A stretch of 36,144 nt of DNA from an uncultured Prevotellaceae bacterium (lineage in GTDB: Bacteria > Bacteroidota > Bacteroidia > Bacteroidales > Bacteroidaceae). Where the stretch lies: contig CADCBZ010000015.1 in NCBI GenBank assembly GCA_902799765.1, positions 1 through 36,144 on the forward strand, in the 5' to 3' direction. The position numbers and the translations under genes are program-made. Shown in pieces: positions 1 through 9,776 of this stretch. Under the pieces are notes generated by a model that did no database searches, was not told the origin of the DNA, and saw nothing but the letters and a program-made list of their open reading frames with translations. Numbering within the stretch: the first letter of the stretch is position 1; each line of letters begins with the position of its first letter.

Positions 1-1
1 G

Positions 2-199
2 AACGGTGAGGATCGGGTGGCCTCCGTTCAGCCGCTGAAGATGACGGGCCACGAAGGCAACAACTATACCTTCGAGGCCACGGTGGAGCCCAAGGAGTTC
101 GGTGAGTACAGGAGTGCCGTCCGTATGTATCCGAAGAACAAGAACCTGCCACATCGCCAGGACTTCTGCTACACGAAGTGGCTGGACCTGCCGGAGTGA
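2..199 (+). CDS. Alpha-glucan (glycogen) phosphorylase, C-terminal end (partial)
   Basis: Only the last 65 or so codons are present; the reading frame is open from the left edge of the window to a TGA at 197-199. The visible tail (an AVRMYPKN segment followed by LPHRQDF and KWL) matches the end of the large alpha-glucan family phosphorylases of Bacteroidales, which release glucose-1-phosphate from glycogen or maltodextrin in the cytosol. The catalytic and PLP-binding parts lie outside the window, so this rests on the C-terminal motif alone. The next gene starts 110 nt later behind its own candidate promoter, so the two are probably separate units. Confidence 0.72.
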   Translation, partial: NGEDRVASVQPLKMTGHEGNNYTFEATVEPKEFGEYRSAVRMYPKNKNLPHRQDFCYTKWLDLPE

Positions 200-256
200 T
201 GATACATATTAATATAAAAAAATGGGCAAAAATGTTTTATTTTCCTAAAAAAACCG

Positions 257-264
257 TAAATTTG
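257..264 (+). promoter_or_regulatory. Candidate promoter (-7 box) for the RND efflux operon
   Basis: TAAATTTG matches the Bacteroidetes -7 consensus TAnnTTTG and lies 44 nt before the adaptor start codon. No exact -33 TTTG is seen at the expected distance (the region is T-rich), so the assignment is tentative. The rest of 200-308 is AT-rich with no other feature seen. Confidence 0.45.
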
Positions 265-308
265 CCCCCCAAATAGTTTATTCAATATTAAAATAAAACA
301 GTTTAAAA

Positions 309-1433
309 ATGAAAAAGAATGTATTAATGTGGGCATTGGTGCTCGGCACGACAGTCGGACTGATTTCGTGTGGCGGAGGTATGCCCCAAGTGGAGCAAAC
401 GTCATATGAGACGGTAACCATTAAGAAAGAGGACATTACAGTTCCCATCAAGTTCAGTGCAAAGCTCAAAGGCGAGACGGATGTTACCATCACACCACAG
501 GTGAGTGGACAGTTGATGAAGATCTGCGTCGTTGAGGGTGACCAGGTGAAGAAGGGACAGGTGCTCTTTATCATCGACCAGCGTGATGCCCAGTTGGAGT
601 TAGAGTCTGCACAGGCCAACCTTCAGGCAGCCATTGCCCAGGAGTCAAGTGCGAAGCTGGAGTACGAATCCAACAAGAACCTGTATGATAAGAAGATCGT
701 GAGCAAATATACGCTCGACACCTCTGAAAACTCATACAATCAGGCTAAGGCATCGGTAGCACAGTATAGAGCTCAGGTAAACCGTGCGAAGGTGAACCTT
801 GGCTACTGCACGATAACCGCCCCCGTATCAGGCAGTATCGGTGAGATTCCCGTGCGTACGGGCGATCAGGTCTCACCTTCTATTTACCTGACCACTGTGA
901 GCGGTAATGCGAATATGGATGCAGAATTCTCTCTGCCGGAGACGATTCTGTCAATGATGCTTTCCGAAGGCTTCACCACTGATCCCAATAAGCTTGCAAA
1001 GCTGTCGCCCGAAATTGGTTTTATCATGAAAAATGGTACGGAGTACGATCAGAAGGGAAAGATCACAAGAGCCACGGGTGTGGTGAATGCTTCTACAGGT
1101 ACCATCTCGCTGAAGGTGACGTTCCCCAACCCTAAAGGTCAGCTCTACTCAGGTATGCAGGGTAATATTGTGATTCCTCTGAAAGAAAAGGCCGTCATGG
1201 TGATTCCGCAGGAGGCAGTTGTCAAGTTGCAGGACAAGCAGCAGGTGTATAAGGTGCAGCCCGACAGCACCGTAACGAGTGTTGAGGTGACGACACAGGA
1301 CATCTTTGATGGTGAACACTATATAGCGTTGACTGGTCTGAACGTAGGTGACCGGATTGTGACCATAGGCGCCAACAACCTGCATGAAGGACAGAAGGTC
1401 CTCTTTCCCGAAGCACCAAAAGCAGAGAAGTAA
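309..1433 (+). CDS. RND efflux periplasmic adaptor (membrane fusion protein), lipoprotein
   Basis: This 374-residue protein is the periplasmic adaptor linking the RND pump to the outer-membrane channel. It starts with a lipoprotein signal peptide ending in a LISC lipobox (Cys21), so it is likely anchored to the inner membrane. Residues about 45-100 form the first biotinyl-lipoyl half (VTPQVSGQL then GDQVKKGQVLF). About 100-165 is an alpha-helical hairpin rich in Gln, Ala and Ser, and about 165-200 is the second lipoyl half (YCTITAPVSG, then VRTGDQVSP). Beta-barrel and membrane-proximal domains follow (MQGNIVIPL, VIPQEAV). Length and order are normal for the AcrA/MexA family. The pump gene starts 3 nt after the stop, so translation is probably coupled. 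Substrates cannot be told from sequence. Confidence 0.95.
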   Translation: MKKNVLMWALVLGTTVGLISCGGGMPQVEQTSYETVTIKKEDITVPIKFSAKLKGETDVTITPQVSGQLMKICVVEGDQVKKGQVLFIIDQRDAQLELESAQANLQAAIAQESSAKLEYESNKNLYDKKIVSKYTLDTSENSYNQAKASVAQYRAQVNRAKVNLGYCTITAPVSGSIGEIPVRTGDQVSPSIYLTTVSGNANMDAEFSLPETILSMMLSEGFTTDPNKLAKLSPEIGFIMKNGTEYDQKGKITRATGVVNASTGTISLKVTFPNPKGQLYSGMQGNIVIPLKEKAVMVIPQEAVVKLQDKQQVYKVQPDSTVTSVEVTTQDIFDGEHYIALTGLNVGDRIVTIGANNLHEGQKVLFPEAPKAEK

Positions 1434-1436
1434 GTT

Positions 1437-4400
1437 ATGAAGAACAATATATTTATAGATAGGTACGTGATGGCGTGCGCCGTCAGTATCGTGTTGGCGC
1501 TGGTGGGCTTCATTTCGATGAGCTCGTTGCCCATCGAGCAATATCCGAACATCGCGCCACCGCAGGTGGAGGTTACGGCCACCTATATGGGTGCTGATCC
1601 CAAAACCATCATTCAGTCGGTGATCTCACCCTTGGAGGAGAGTATCAACGGTGTGGACGGTATGGACTATATGGTGTCGAAGGCCACCTCAACGGGTACC
1701 GCGACCATCGACGTGTATTTCAAGCAGGGCGTTGACCCTGACATTGCGACGGTGAACGTGCAGAACCGCGTGTCGAAAGCTCAGTCGCAGCTGCCTTCTG
1801 ACGTGGTCAATATGGGTATAGAGACGGAGAAGCGCCAGAGCAGCATTCTGCGCATCATCGGTATTCAATGTACAAACGGCAAGTATAGCGACGACTTCGT
1901 GTCAAACTACGTCGATATCAACATCAAGCCGCGTATGCAGCGTATCTTTGGTGTGGGCTCCGTGACGTCATTAGGTAATACTTATGCCCTGCGCGTCTGG
2001 ATGAAGCCCGATGTGTTGGCGCAGTACGGTCTGACGCCCGACGATGTCAGCACAGCCATCAACAGCCAGAGCTTCGTGACCTCTTTAGGTAACTTCGGTG
2101 AGCAGTCGGATAACAAATACCAGTACTCGATGGAGTATAAGGGTACGCTGAAAGAGATTGAAGAGTTCAATGAAATCGTCATCAAGACCACCGACGGTGG
2201 TCACGTGCTACACCTGAGAGACGTGGCAGAAGTGGAGATTGGTGCCAAGACTTACAGCTTCGTCTCTAATATCAGCGGCCAGCCGGGTACTTTCATGCTG
2301 ATTTTCCAGTCACCGGGCTCCAATGCTACGGAGGTGAACCAGCGCATCGACCAGATGTGTGAGGAGATGAAGGCCACGATGCCTGACGGACTGGAGTTCG
2401 TCACCTTAATGAACGCCGATGACTTCCTCTTCGCGGCTATCCATAATGTGGTGGAGACGCTGATTATCGCTATCATCCTGGTAATCTTGGTGGTATTCTT
2501 CTTCCTGCAGAACATCAAGGCAACCATCATCCCGTCGATCTCTGTGATTGTGTCGTTGATGGGTACCTTTGTCATCGTCACCTTAGCAGGCTTTTCTCTG
2601 AACCTCCTGACGCTGTTCGCTTTGGTGCTCGCCATCGGTACGGTGGTAGATGATGCCATTGTGGTTGTGGAGGCCGTGATGGCGAAGATGGAGAGCGGTA
2701 TGACGGATGCCAAAGAGGCGACGCGCGTGGCTGTTAGCGAAGTGTCGATGGCAGTATTCTCATGTACGCTGGTGTTCATGGCGGTGTTCATCCCCGTGAC
2801 CTTTATCTCCGGTACATCGGGTACGTTCTTTACGCAGTTCGGTATCACCATCGCCTCTGCAGTAGGTCTGTCGTGTCTGCAGGCGCTGACCACCTGTCCT
2901 GCCCTCTGTGCCATCATGCTGAAGGTTTCGGAAGACAAGAAGGAAGGCGGCAAGTCGCTGCTATACTACACGAAGAAAGCCTACGATGCCAGCTATAATG
3001 CCCTCTACGACAAATACAGCAAGGCCGTGAAGAAGTTCATCAAGCGTCCTGGTGTGTCTTGGGTGCTGATGACCATTGCTGCTGTGCTGCTTGTTTTCTT
3101 TATGATGAAACTGCCTTCAGGCCTCGTGCCACAGGAAGATCAGGGCTGCTTCATGGTTGAGGTGGACGCACCTGAAGGCTATACTTTGCAGCAGACCTAC
3201 GACCTGCTGAAGCAGGTGGAAGAGAAGGTGAAGGCGATTCCCGAACTGGAGAGTTATGCCATGGTGAGCGGCTACGGTCTGATTTCAGGTCAGGGTACCA
3301 GCTATGGCTTCATGGTTATCCGCCTGAAGAACTGGGAAGAGCGTCCGGGTATAGAGCACTGCGTCGATATGGTTATGTATCGTTTCTATATGGCGTGTTC
3401 GAACATCAAGAATGCCACAGTCATACCTTTCCAGATGCCTCAGATTCCGGGTTATGGTACGAGCAGCAACGTGAACCTCGTGGTAGAGGACCCCACCGAC
3501 GGCGACCTGTCGGAGTTCTCCAAGAAGACCGACAACTTCCTCGCCAAGCTCATGGAACGCAAGGAAGTGAGTATGGCCATGTCCACTTATTCGGAAAAAT
3601 TCCCGAAATATCGTGTTGAAGTGGATCCCACCCAGTGCAGCCGCTCCGGCTTGTCAGCCAAGGAAGTGCTGAGCACGCTCGGCTCGTACTGCAGCGGTTC
3701 GTATATTGCCAACTACAACCAGTTTGGTAAGGTGTATCAGCTGTGGACTGCCGCAGCCCCTGAGTATCGCCTCGACCCCACATCGCTCAACAATATCTTC
3801 GTGAAGACGGGCAGTGGAAAAATGGCGCCCCTCTCAGAGTTTGTTTCGCTGAAGGAGATCGTCGGCCCGTCGAACAACCAGCACTTCAACATGTTCTCTA
3901 GTATTGAGTGTCAGGTTGCTCCTGCCAGCGGCTACAGCGAGGGTCAGGTTCAGGAAGTCATTAAAGAGGTATTCAGGGAGACGATGCCTACTACAGCGAC
4001 CTACGAGTACAGCAGTATGTCGCGTGAGACCGCTGAGGCAGCTGGTTCGAATACCACTACGCTCATCTACTGCATCTGTATCGTCCTCATCTACCTGATT
4101 ATGGCATCCTTGTACAACTCATGGTTCACGCCTTGGGCCGTGCTGTTCAGTATCCCATTCGGTCTGATGGGTGCCTTCGCCGTCATCTGGCTTTTCGCCA
4201 GCATTGGCTTCCCAGGTATGGAGAACAATGTCTATGTACAGACGGGTGTGGTCATGCTGATTGGACTGTTGGCAAAGACCGCCATCCTGATTACCGAGGT
4301 GGCCTCCGAGCACCGCAAACATGGCATGGGCATCGTTGAAGCAGCCTTTGCCGCCTGCCAGGAACGTCTGCGCCCGATTCTGATGACCGTTATCTGTATG

Positions 4401-4616
4401 GTAGTCGGTATGATTCCGCTTGCCATTGAAGGCGGTGCCGGTGCTAATGGTAACCGTGCCCTTGCCCTCTGTGTGATCGGAGGTATGGTTGTTGGTACCA
4501 TAGCCCTGCTCTTCGTCGTACCGGCCTTCTTCATTATCTTCCAGAAACTCCACGAGCGTTATCAGGGTAAGGATGTGGCAGAAGTGGTAGAAGCAGTAGA
4601 AGTGGTAAAAGAATAA
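1437..4616 (+). CDS. RND efflux pump, inner-membrane transporter (AcrB/MexB-like, HAE1 type)
   Basis: A full-length (1059 aa) proton-driven multidrug pump of the inner membrane. The N-terminus has the usual first transmembrane helix followed by SSLPIEQYPNIAPP, typical of HAE1 transporters. The proton-relay pair is present in TM4 as Asp405 and Asp406 (GTVVDDAIVVVEA), and the TM10 lysine is Lys947 (LLAKTAILITE). The two large periplasmic loops lie at about 40-330 and 560-865. The C-terminus is short and charged. It is the second gene of the operon, with 13 nt to the outer-membrane factor gene. Nothing looks broken. No dedicated regulator gene sits beside the operon in the window. Confidence 0.97.
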   Translation: MKNNIFIDRYVMACAVSIVLALVGFISMSSLPIEQYPNIAPPQVEVTATYMGADPKTIIQSVISPLEESINGVDGMDYMVSKATSTGTATIDVYFKQGVDPDIATVNVQNRVSKAQSQLPSDVVNMGIETEKRQSSILRIIGIQCTNGKYSDDFVSNYVDINIKPRMQRIFGVGSVTSLGNTYALRVWMKPDVLAQYGLTPDDVSTAINSQSFVTSLGNFGEQSDNKYQYSMEYKGTLKEIEEFNEIVIKTTDGGHVLHLRDVAEVEIGAKTYSFVSNISGQPGTFMLIFQSPGSNATEVNQRIDQMCEEMKATMPDGLEFVTLMNADDFLFAAIHNVVETLIIAIILVILVVFFFLQNIKATIIPSISVIVSLMGTFVIVTLAGFSLNLLTLFALVLAIGTVVDDAIVVVEAVMAKMESGMTDAKEATRVAVSEVSMAVFSCTLVFMAVFIPVTFISGTSGTFFTQFGITIASAVGLSCLQALTTCPALCAIMLKVSEDKKEGGKSLLYYTKKAYDASYNALYDKYSKAVKKFIKRPGVSWVLMTIAAVLLVFFMMKLPSGLVPQEDQGCFMVEVDAPEGYTLQQTYDLLKQVEEKVKAIPELESYAMVSGYGLISGQGTSYGFMVIRLKNWEERPGIEHCVDMVMYRFYMACSNIKNATVIPFQMPQIPGYGTSSNVNLVVEDPTDGDLSEFSKKTDNFLAKLMERKEVSMAMSTYSEKFPKYRVEVDPTQCSRSGLSAKEVLSTLGSYCSGSYIANYNQFGKVYQLWTAAAPEYRLDPTSLNNIFVKTGSGKMAPLSEFVSLKEIVGPSNNQHFNMFSSIECQVAPASGYSEGQVQEVIKEVFRETMPTTATYEYSSMSRETAEAAGSNTTTLIYCICIVLIYLIMASLYNSWFTPWAVLFSIPFGLMGAFAVIWLFASIGFPGMENNVYVQTGVVMLIGLLAKTAILITEVASEHRKHGMGIVEAAFAACQERLRPILMTVICMVVGMIPLAIEGGAGANGNRALALCVIGGMVVGTIALLFVVPAFFIIFQKLHERYQGKDVAEVVEAVEVVKE

Positions 4617-4629
4617 AAAGGTAAAAAAG

Positions 4630-6036
4630 ATGAAAAGACTAAGTAACATCATTGTTGCTGCAGCCGTGAGTATGATGCTCACGGGCTGCGGCCTTTATAA
4701 TAAATATGAGAAGACGGTGCAGGAGCCTGCCGATCCCTTCGGCACCACGCAAGACATCACGTCGGCTACCAGCGAAACTTCCATTGCCGATATGTCGTGG
4801 CGCGAGTTTTTCACAGACTCCCAACTCCAGCAGCTCATCGAACAGGCATTGGCCAACAACACCGACCTGAACTCTGCCCGCATCAACATTGAGAAGAGTC
4901 AGATCTCGCTGAGAACCAAGAAACTGGCCTTCCTGCCTTCGCTCTACTTCTCACCGCAGGGCAGCCTCTCCAGTTTCGATGGTGCCAAAGCCACAAAGAG
5001 CTACACTCTGCCATTGGATATCTCTTGGGATATCGACGTGTTCGGTTCCATGAGAAATAAGAAGCGCGCTGCTCAGGCCGCCCTGTTGCAGGCTCAGATG
5101 ACAGAGGAATCTACTCGTTCCAACCTCATCAGCAACGTAGCGCAGCAGTATTTCTATCTCCAGTTGCTCGACCGCGAGCTGGACATTCTCATCCAGACCG
5201 ATAGTCTGTGGAAAGCCTCTTTGGATACGGAACAGGCCCTCTATGAGAACGGTCAGGCCTACTCAACGGCTGTGAACCAGCAGGAGGCATCCTGCCTCGA
5301 CGTGAAGTTGCAGATTGTCGCTATCAAGCGCGCCATTCGTTCTACCGAGAACGAGCTCTGCACCCTGCTCTGCATCACACCGCAGCATATCGAGCGCTCG
5401 AAATGGTATCCAGAAAACAAGTACCACTCAGCCGCAAACAAACGTTTGTTTGAGGATCGTTTCATGAAAATCGGTGTGCCCGCGATGATGCTCGAGCGTC
5501 GTCCCGACATCCGTTTAGCCAACTACTATATCGAAGAAGCCTTCTATAACGTGCAGGCCGCCCGTGCCGCCTTCTTCCCCAGCATCAAACTGACAGGCGA
5601 GTTAGGCTGGTCCAACAATGGCGGTTTCGTGAATCCCGCTAAATTCCTGTGGAGTGTCGTGGGCCAACTCTCTCAGCCTATCTTCGCCCGTGGCGAAATC
5701 AATGCCAACTACAAGATAAGCAAGCTGACGGAGGAGAACCTGAAGAAGAAGTATGTGCAGACCGTCATCGATGCCGGTAACGAAGTGAACGAGGCGATAG
5801 CCGACTGTCATGCCGCCCGTCAGAATCACGAATACTATCACCGTCAGGTGGAGGTGCTTCACGAGGCCTATATCGGCACCCACGAGTTGATGGACAATGG
5901 CAAGGCCCAATATCTTGAAGTGCTCACCGCTCAGGAGTCGCTTCTCAGCGCTCAGCTGAATGAGGCTACCAACATGTACAGCGGTGCCCAGGCCATCATC
6001 TCTCTTTACATCGCCCTTGGCGGTGGCACAAAATAG
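4630..6036 (+). CDS. Outer-membrane efflux factor (TolC/OprM/NodT family), lipoprotein
   Basis: This 468-residue protein is the outer-membrane exit duct of the tripartite pump. A lipobox LTGC (Cys20) indicates a lipoprotein, as in OprM and NodT-type factors. Two internally repeated OEP halves are visible: about 60-250 (helices with NNTDLNSARINIE and QAALLQAQ) and about 270-465 (ERRPDIRLANYYIEEA, ARAAFFPSIKLTGELGW, then QPIFARGEINANYK). This repeat is the normal family architecture. It completes an adaptor-pump-channel operon. Its stop is only 18 nt before the VgrG-like gene and no terminator was seen, so transcription may continue into the injection-type cassette. Confidence 0.95.
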   Translation: MKRLSNIIVAAAVSMMLTGCGLYNKYEKTVQEPADPFGTTQDITSATSETSIADMSWREFFTDSQLQQLIEQALANNTDLNSARINIEKSQISLRTKKLAFLPSLYFSPQGSLSSFDGAKATKSYTLPLDISWDIDVFGSMRNKKRAAQAALLQAQMTEESTRSNLISNVAQQYFYLQLLDRELDILIQTDSLWKASLDTEQALYENGQAYSTAVNQQEASCLDVKLQIVAIKRAIRSTENELCTLLCITPQHIERSKWYPENKYHSAANKRLFEDRFMKIGVPAMMLERRPDIRLANYYIEEAFYNVQAARAAFFPSIKLTGELGWSNNGGFVNPAKFLWSVVGQLSQPIFARGEINANYKISKLTEENLKKKYVQTVIDAGNEVNEAIADCHAARQNHEYYHRQVEVLHEAYIGTHELMDNGKAQYLEVLTAQESLLSAQLNEATNMYSGAQAIISLYIALGGGTK

Positions 6037-6054
6037 GCATTAAATACAGAACCA

Positions 6055-9000
6055 ATGGCAGAATTACGACTCACAGTCGGCGATATCGCCGTGACAACGG
6101 AAAGCGGAACCACTACCGTTACATACGGTAACAACACTTATAATGTTTGTCTGGTTGACCTGAGTTTCCTGAAGAAAATGTATCAGCCCACTGAGGTCAA
6201 GGCTCAACTTGACTTTGAAATGAGTGGCACTTGGGTAGCGCCCAGTAGAACGGATATCGAGAATACGTTCAAACTCAAGAATGCTATCCTTGAAGTGGGA
6301 ACAAGTGGTACAGACAGTTCGGGCAAACCCTCGTGGACTACGGAAGATACTATCGGCAACGACTACTATGTACACGATGTGCGTGTTCATTATCAATCAG
6401 GGTGGATGTTTGTCTATCTGACCATCTACAGTCTGGATAAGTTGCTGACCCTGAATAAGGGATGTAATACTTACGTGGGAAAGACTCTGAGTAGTATTCT
6501 GACATCGGTTTTGGCAAGCTATAAGGTGCCTTACAACAAGGATAAATCCTTGAGCTTTAAGAGCGGCATGCAGGTGTTGCAAATTGATACCGATCAAAAA
6601 GACAGCGATGGAAATAAAGTGATGAAGGAACACAAGTTCCCTTATCTGGTTCAGTATAACGAATCATTCTATGACCTGTTGAAGCGTACCACCAACCGGT
6701 GGGGTGAATTCCTCTACTGGGAGGATGGTACACTGATGATTGGATATGACGATTCGTCTTCCAATAAGTTGGATCAATCCAACTTCAACGCTCTCTATTA
6801 CTTCGACCTTGAAAAGAATGTGAATCTTGAGCTCCCTTCCGCTGGCTCATACGATTATGCAGCTGCTTACGACGTGAATGTGGGCAACACACCGATCAAG
6901 AAGAATCCGTATAAGGTGCATGGAAGGTTCGGCATGTGGAACGGACAGGGTGACATCTATGGCTTCTCTGTGGCCTCACGTTTCTTCCAAAACGAAGAAA
7001 ATGTGACAACATGGGCTATCGGACTGCTTGCTGACGACCTATGGGATCTCTGTGCTGATATATCATACGTCAACAGCGATAACAAAGATTTCAATGATTT
7101 ATACTTCAATGGACAAAGCGAAGACGATCAGTATGGTAAAAAAGATACGGAAGTAAATCTCTATACTGAGTATGACTCGAAATACCACAAAGATACCACC
7201 TACTATAGTGAGATTCTTGGGTATGAGGCTGCTGCAGGAAAGAATGCCATCCGAATCAAGTATGATACCTATTGGCCAAAGCTGAAGTTGGGTGATGTGG
7301 TCGAAGTGAACAAAGAAGACTTCATCGTCGTGGAGGTCATAGCCAAAGCCCCCAAAGAACTCAGAATCAAGGATAACACTAAAGTTGTCGTTTCACCAGG
7401 TCAAACGATGACATTCGAGGTTGTGGCCACAGCCAAGATTAGCAAAGCAAAAAGCGACAAAAGCGACGATAGCACCAATAGCGACAACAGCACCAGCAGC
7501 GACAACAGCACCAGCAGCGACAACAGCACCAACAGCACCAGTAGCACCGAAACCGAGAAGAAATTCTATCCCGTCACTTTGCCGACCGGTCATGTCAGAC
7601 TGTCAGGACCTCAGGTGGCTACTATTGTGGATATGGATGATCCACTGAAAGCCAATCGTGTCAGAGTGGTGTATGACTGGCAGGGGGACAGCACTTCCAC
7701 CCCAGCAAGCGATTATTCCCCCTGGCTGCTTTATGCCGCAGGCAGTCACGGCAGTCCACGAGGTGGCAGACACCTGAATGGTACTAAAGTGCTGGTGGGC
7801 TTCGTCAATGGCAACATCGAGCGGCCTTATGTACTCGGAAACATACAGGAGGCCGACACGTTTGTGGAACTGAAGGACGTGGATCTGGAAACACCAGGTA
7901 AACGTAAGTTCCAGATGTGGGATCATGCTGGCGGTGTGCAGAAATTCGTCACAGGACTGGTTTCCCCGGCTGTCGATATGATATCCGCTTTCAGTCCTGC
8001 CGTCGATTACTGGAGCTGGAGTGATAGTGATAAGAATCTCGCGTATGCCGGAGGATTCAAGATTACTGACCGCTTAGGCTTGTATAATATCTCGGGTTCT
8101 ACTGAAGAGCGTGAAGTGAAGATCGACTCACCTTGGGGTGAAGTGAAGGTCAATGCCTTTACGGGCATTACCATCTCTGCGCCTAACGGTGATGTGAAAA
8201 TCAAGGGTAAGAATGTGGAGATCGAGGCAGGTAACAACCTGAAACTCACCTCCGGCAAAAACGTGGGTTACAATTACATCTGTACACAGGGTGAGAAGAT
8301 TTCTGGATCAAGTATCCTGTCGGACGTCTGCTGCAAACTCATTGAGAAGATCGGAGAGAAAGTGCAACTTGTTGACCTGACATTCATCAGGAGCGCCCTT
8401 GAAGTAATTTTCCGTCCTCATGAGGGATGTATGACACTGAAGTCGAACCGATACATGAAGATCGAGACAGGCACCAATGAGTGTGAATATCCTGTAGCGG
8501 CCTATAGTAAGATTAAAAAGACTGTTTCAGACTGGGAACTCAAGAGTACATTACTTAGTGCGATCACTAAGAAAGTTCCTGGTTCCAGTGTGTTTGATAT
8601 CGCCAAGTTGAGAAGTCTTATCACCATCATTGATAAGATACCTGGTATCGTTACAGCATGGCAGGATGATTATAAGAAGAAATATGGCGAACTGGTTAAA
8701 ATGAAGAATTCGTTCGACAAAGCCGTCACAGAATTGAAGAAATATTCTAATGACGATGATAATACTGATGTCTGCAGTGACTATAATGCTCTGAAAGATG
8801 ACTTATGGGATACGACCGATACCTCTGATTGGACTGAAGCAAAATTGGAATTTGAGGATAATGTAAAAGTTGATGCTGGTAATGATAATAATAATGAAAT
8901 CGTTAATCAGGATTGCTTACAACGGAATGCTGTTTACGGAGCTAATGATGCAAATAAAAAATTTGTTATTGCACAACGGAAACAATGTCGTAATGCTCTT

Positions 9001-9762
9001 GTGAAAATAGCAAATGATATGAGAACGGCCATCCGCAATTTATCCTCCTTTGATTTGTCAAAAGATGATCTGAGTAAACAGTTCACCGACAGAATTGGGT
9101 ATTATCTGCCTTTGCCGGATGATTTCATAACGGATCTGGATAATGCACTGAAGAATGATAATTGTAGTGATTTCGCTATTGTCGAAAAGGATACTTTGAA
9201 GAATCTTAATGACGCCAATATTAATCTTGGTGAAGATTGGAAAAAATATACGTCACGTTTGGTGGTGGTGAAGTTTTTGGAGTCGCTTGGCTTTAAGGAC
9301 GACATGCGCCGCAAGATCAATAATGGCCAGGTGAGTGTTCCTGAACCCGATTTCAGTGATTCTTCACGTGATGGTGGAAGCAGTCTTTTAAATGACGCTT
9401 ATTGGGGGAAATATGTGGAAAGTCTGAGCGCTCTGCCTGCTATCAAGTCGTCGGAGAGCTCGTCGTTAGTGGGAGCAGTGACGAGTAGCATCAAGGATAC
9501 GGTCTCAGGAGCGTTGTCAATTGATGATATCAAGGGATTCGCCGAGAATTTCTCTTGGAGCGATGGTAAGAAGGGTGGTGTCCTTTTCGGTTATCAAGGT
9601 GAAACCTATGAGCTTAGAGGCAAGGAGATAGATAAGATCGAAACCCTTGGAACGAGCTCTAAGTCTATTAGTGAGTTTTCTGATGATATCCATGATTGGG
9701 ATAAGAGAAAACTGGCTTCCTTCATGGTAGATCTGAGAAAAAAATTGGATGACATTAAATAA
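6055..9762 (+). CDS. VgrG-like spike protein (TssI) with long C-terminal extension
   Basis: A 1235-residue protein, about twice the size of a basic VgrG. Residues 1-440 fit the gp27-like base domain (late-control-like fold, with YESFYDLLKRTTNRWGEFLYW-type segment). Residues 463-502 are a Ser/Asn/Asp/Thr linker coded by an 18-bp tandem repeat. Residues 505-605 are the gp5-like OB domain (VRVVYDWQG, SPWLLYAAG, GTKVLVGFVNGNIERPYVLGN), the clearest VgrG signature. About 690-745 is a beta-helix (ISAPNGDVKIKGKNVEIEAG). The remaining roughly 490 residues are a helical, charged extension not recognised as any enzyme; its DNA is visibly more AT-rich. VgrG proteins form the trimeric tip of type VI or related contractile machines and often carry effectors. 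No sheath or baseplate genes are nearby. Confidence 0.85.
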   Translation: MAELRLTVGDIAVTTESGTTTVTYGNNTYNVCLVDLSFLKKMYQPTEVKAQLDFEMSGTWVAPSRTDIENTFKLKNAILEVGTSGTDSSGKPSWTTEDTIGNDYYVHDVRVHYQSGWMFVYLTIYSLDKLLTLNKGCNTYVGKTLSSILTSVLASYKVPYNKDKSLSFKSGMQVLQIDTDQKDSDGNKVMKEHKFPYLVQYNESFYDLLKRTTNRWGEFLYWEDGTLMIGYDDSSSNKLDQSNFNALYYFDLEKNVNLELPSAGSYDYAAAYDVNVGNTPIKKNPYKVHGRFGMWNGQGDIYGFSVASRFFQNEENVTTWAIGLLADDLWDLCADISYVNSDNKDFNDLYFNGQSEDDQYGKKDTEVNLYTEYDSKYHKDTTYYSEILGYEAAAGKNAIRIKYDTYWPKLKLGDVVEVNKEDFIVVEVIAKAPKELRIKDNTKVVVSPGQTMTFEVVATAKISKAKSDKSDDSTNSDNSTSSDNSTSSDNSTNSTSSTETEKKFYPVTLPTGHVRLSGPQVATIVDMDDPLKANRVRVVYDWQGDSTSTPASDYSPWLLYAAGSHGSPRGGRHLNGTKVLVGFVNGNIERPYVLGNIQEADTFVELKDVDLETPGKRKFQMWDHAGGVQKFVTGLVSPAVDMISAFSPAVDYWSWSDSDKNLAYAGGFKITDRLGLYNISGSTEEREVKIDSPWGEVKVNAFTGITISAPNGDVKIKGKNVEIEAGNNLKLTSGKNVGYNYICTQGEKISGSSILSDVCCKLIEKIGEKVQLVDLTFIRSALEVIFRPHEGCMTLKSNRYMKIETGTNECEYPVAAYSKIKKTVSDWELKSTLLSAITKKVPGSSVFDIAKLRSLITIIDKIPGIVTAWQDDYKKKYGELVKMKNSFDKAVTELKKYSNDDDNTDVCSDYNALKDDLWDTTDTSDWTEAKLEFEDNVKVDAGNDNNNEIVNQDCLQRNAVYGANDANKKFVIAQRKQCRNALVKIANDMRTAIRNLSSFDLSKDDLSKQFTDRIGYYLPLPDDFITDLDNALKNDNCSDFAIVEKDTLKNLNDANINLGEDWKKYTSRLVVVKFLESLGFKDDMRRKINNGQVSVPEPDFSDSSRDGGSSLLNDAYWGKYVESLSALPAIKSSESSSLVGAVTSSIKDTVSGALSIDDIKGFAENFSWSDGKKGGVLFGYQGETYELRGKEIDKIETLGTSSKSISEFSDDIHDWDKRKLASFMVDLRKKLDDIK
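7471..7548 (+). repeat. 18-bp in-frame tandem repeat coding a Ser/Asn/Thr/Asp linker
   Basis: Units begin at 7471, 7489, 7507 and 7525, with a 6-bp remnant at 7543-7548. The unit is AGCACCAGCAGCGACAAC with single-base variants. It codes six residues (STSSDN-type) in the linker before the OB domain. Bases 7453-7470 look like an older, diverged copy. The two central units are identical. Confidence 0.9.
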
Positions 9763-9776
9763 AACAGGCTGACATC

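Noticed and set aside
7471-7548. CRISPR-like spaced repeats
   Set aside because: The units are directly adjacent, in frame and without spacers. The 21-bp array at 19431-19514 likewise lacks spacers. No cas gene is present in the window.
7393-7593. A minus-strand frame coding Gly/Ala/Val repeats
   Set aside because: It is the complement of the 18-bp repeat in the VgrG linker, not a separate gene.
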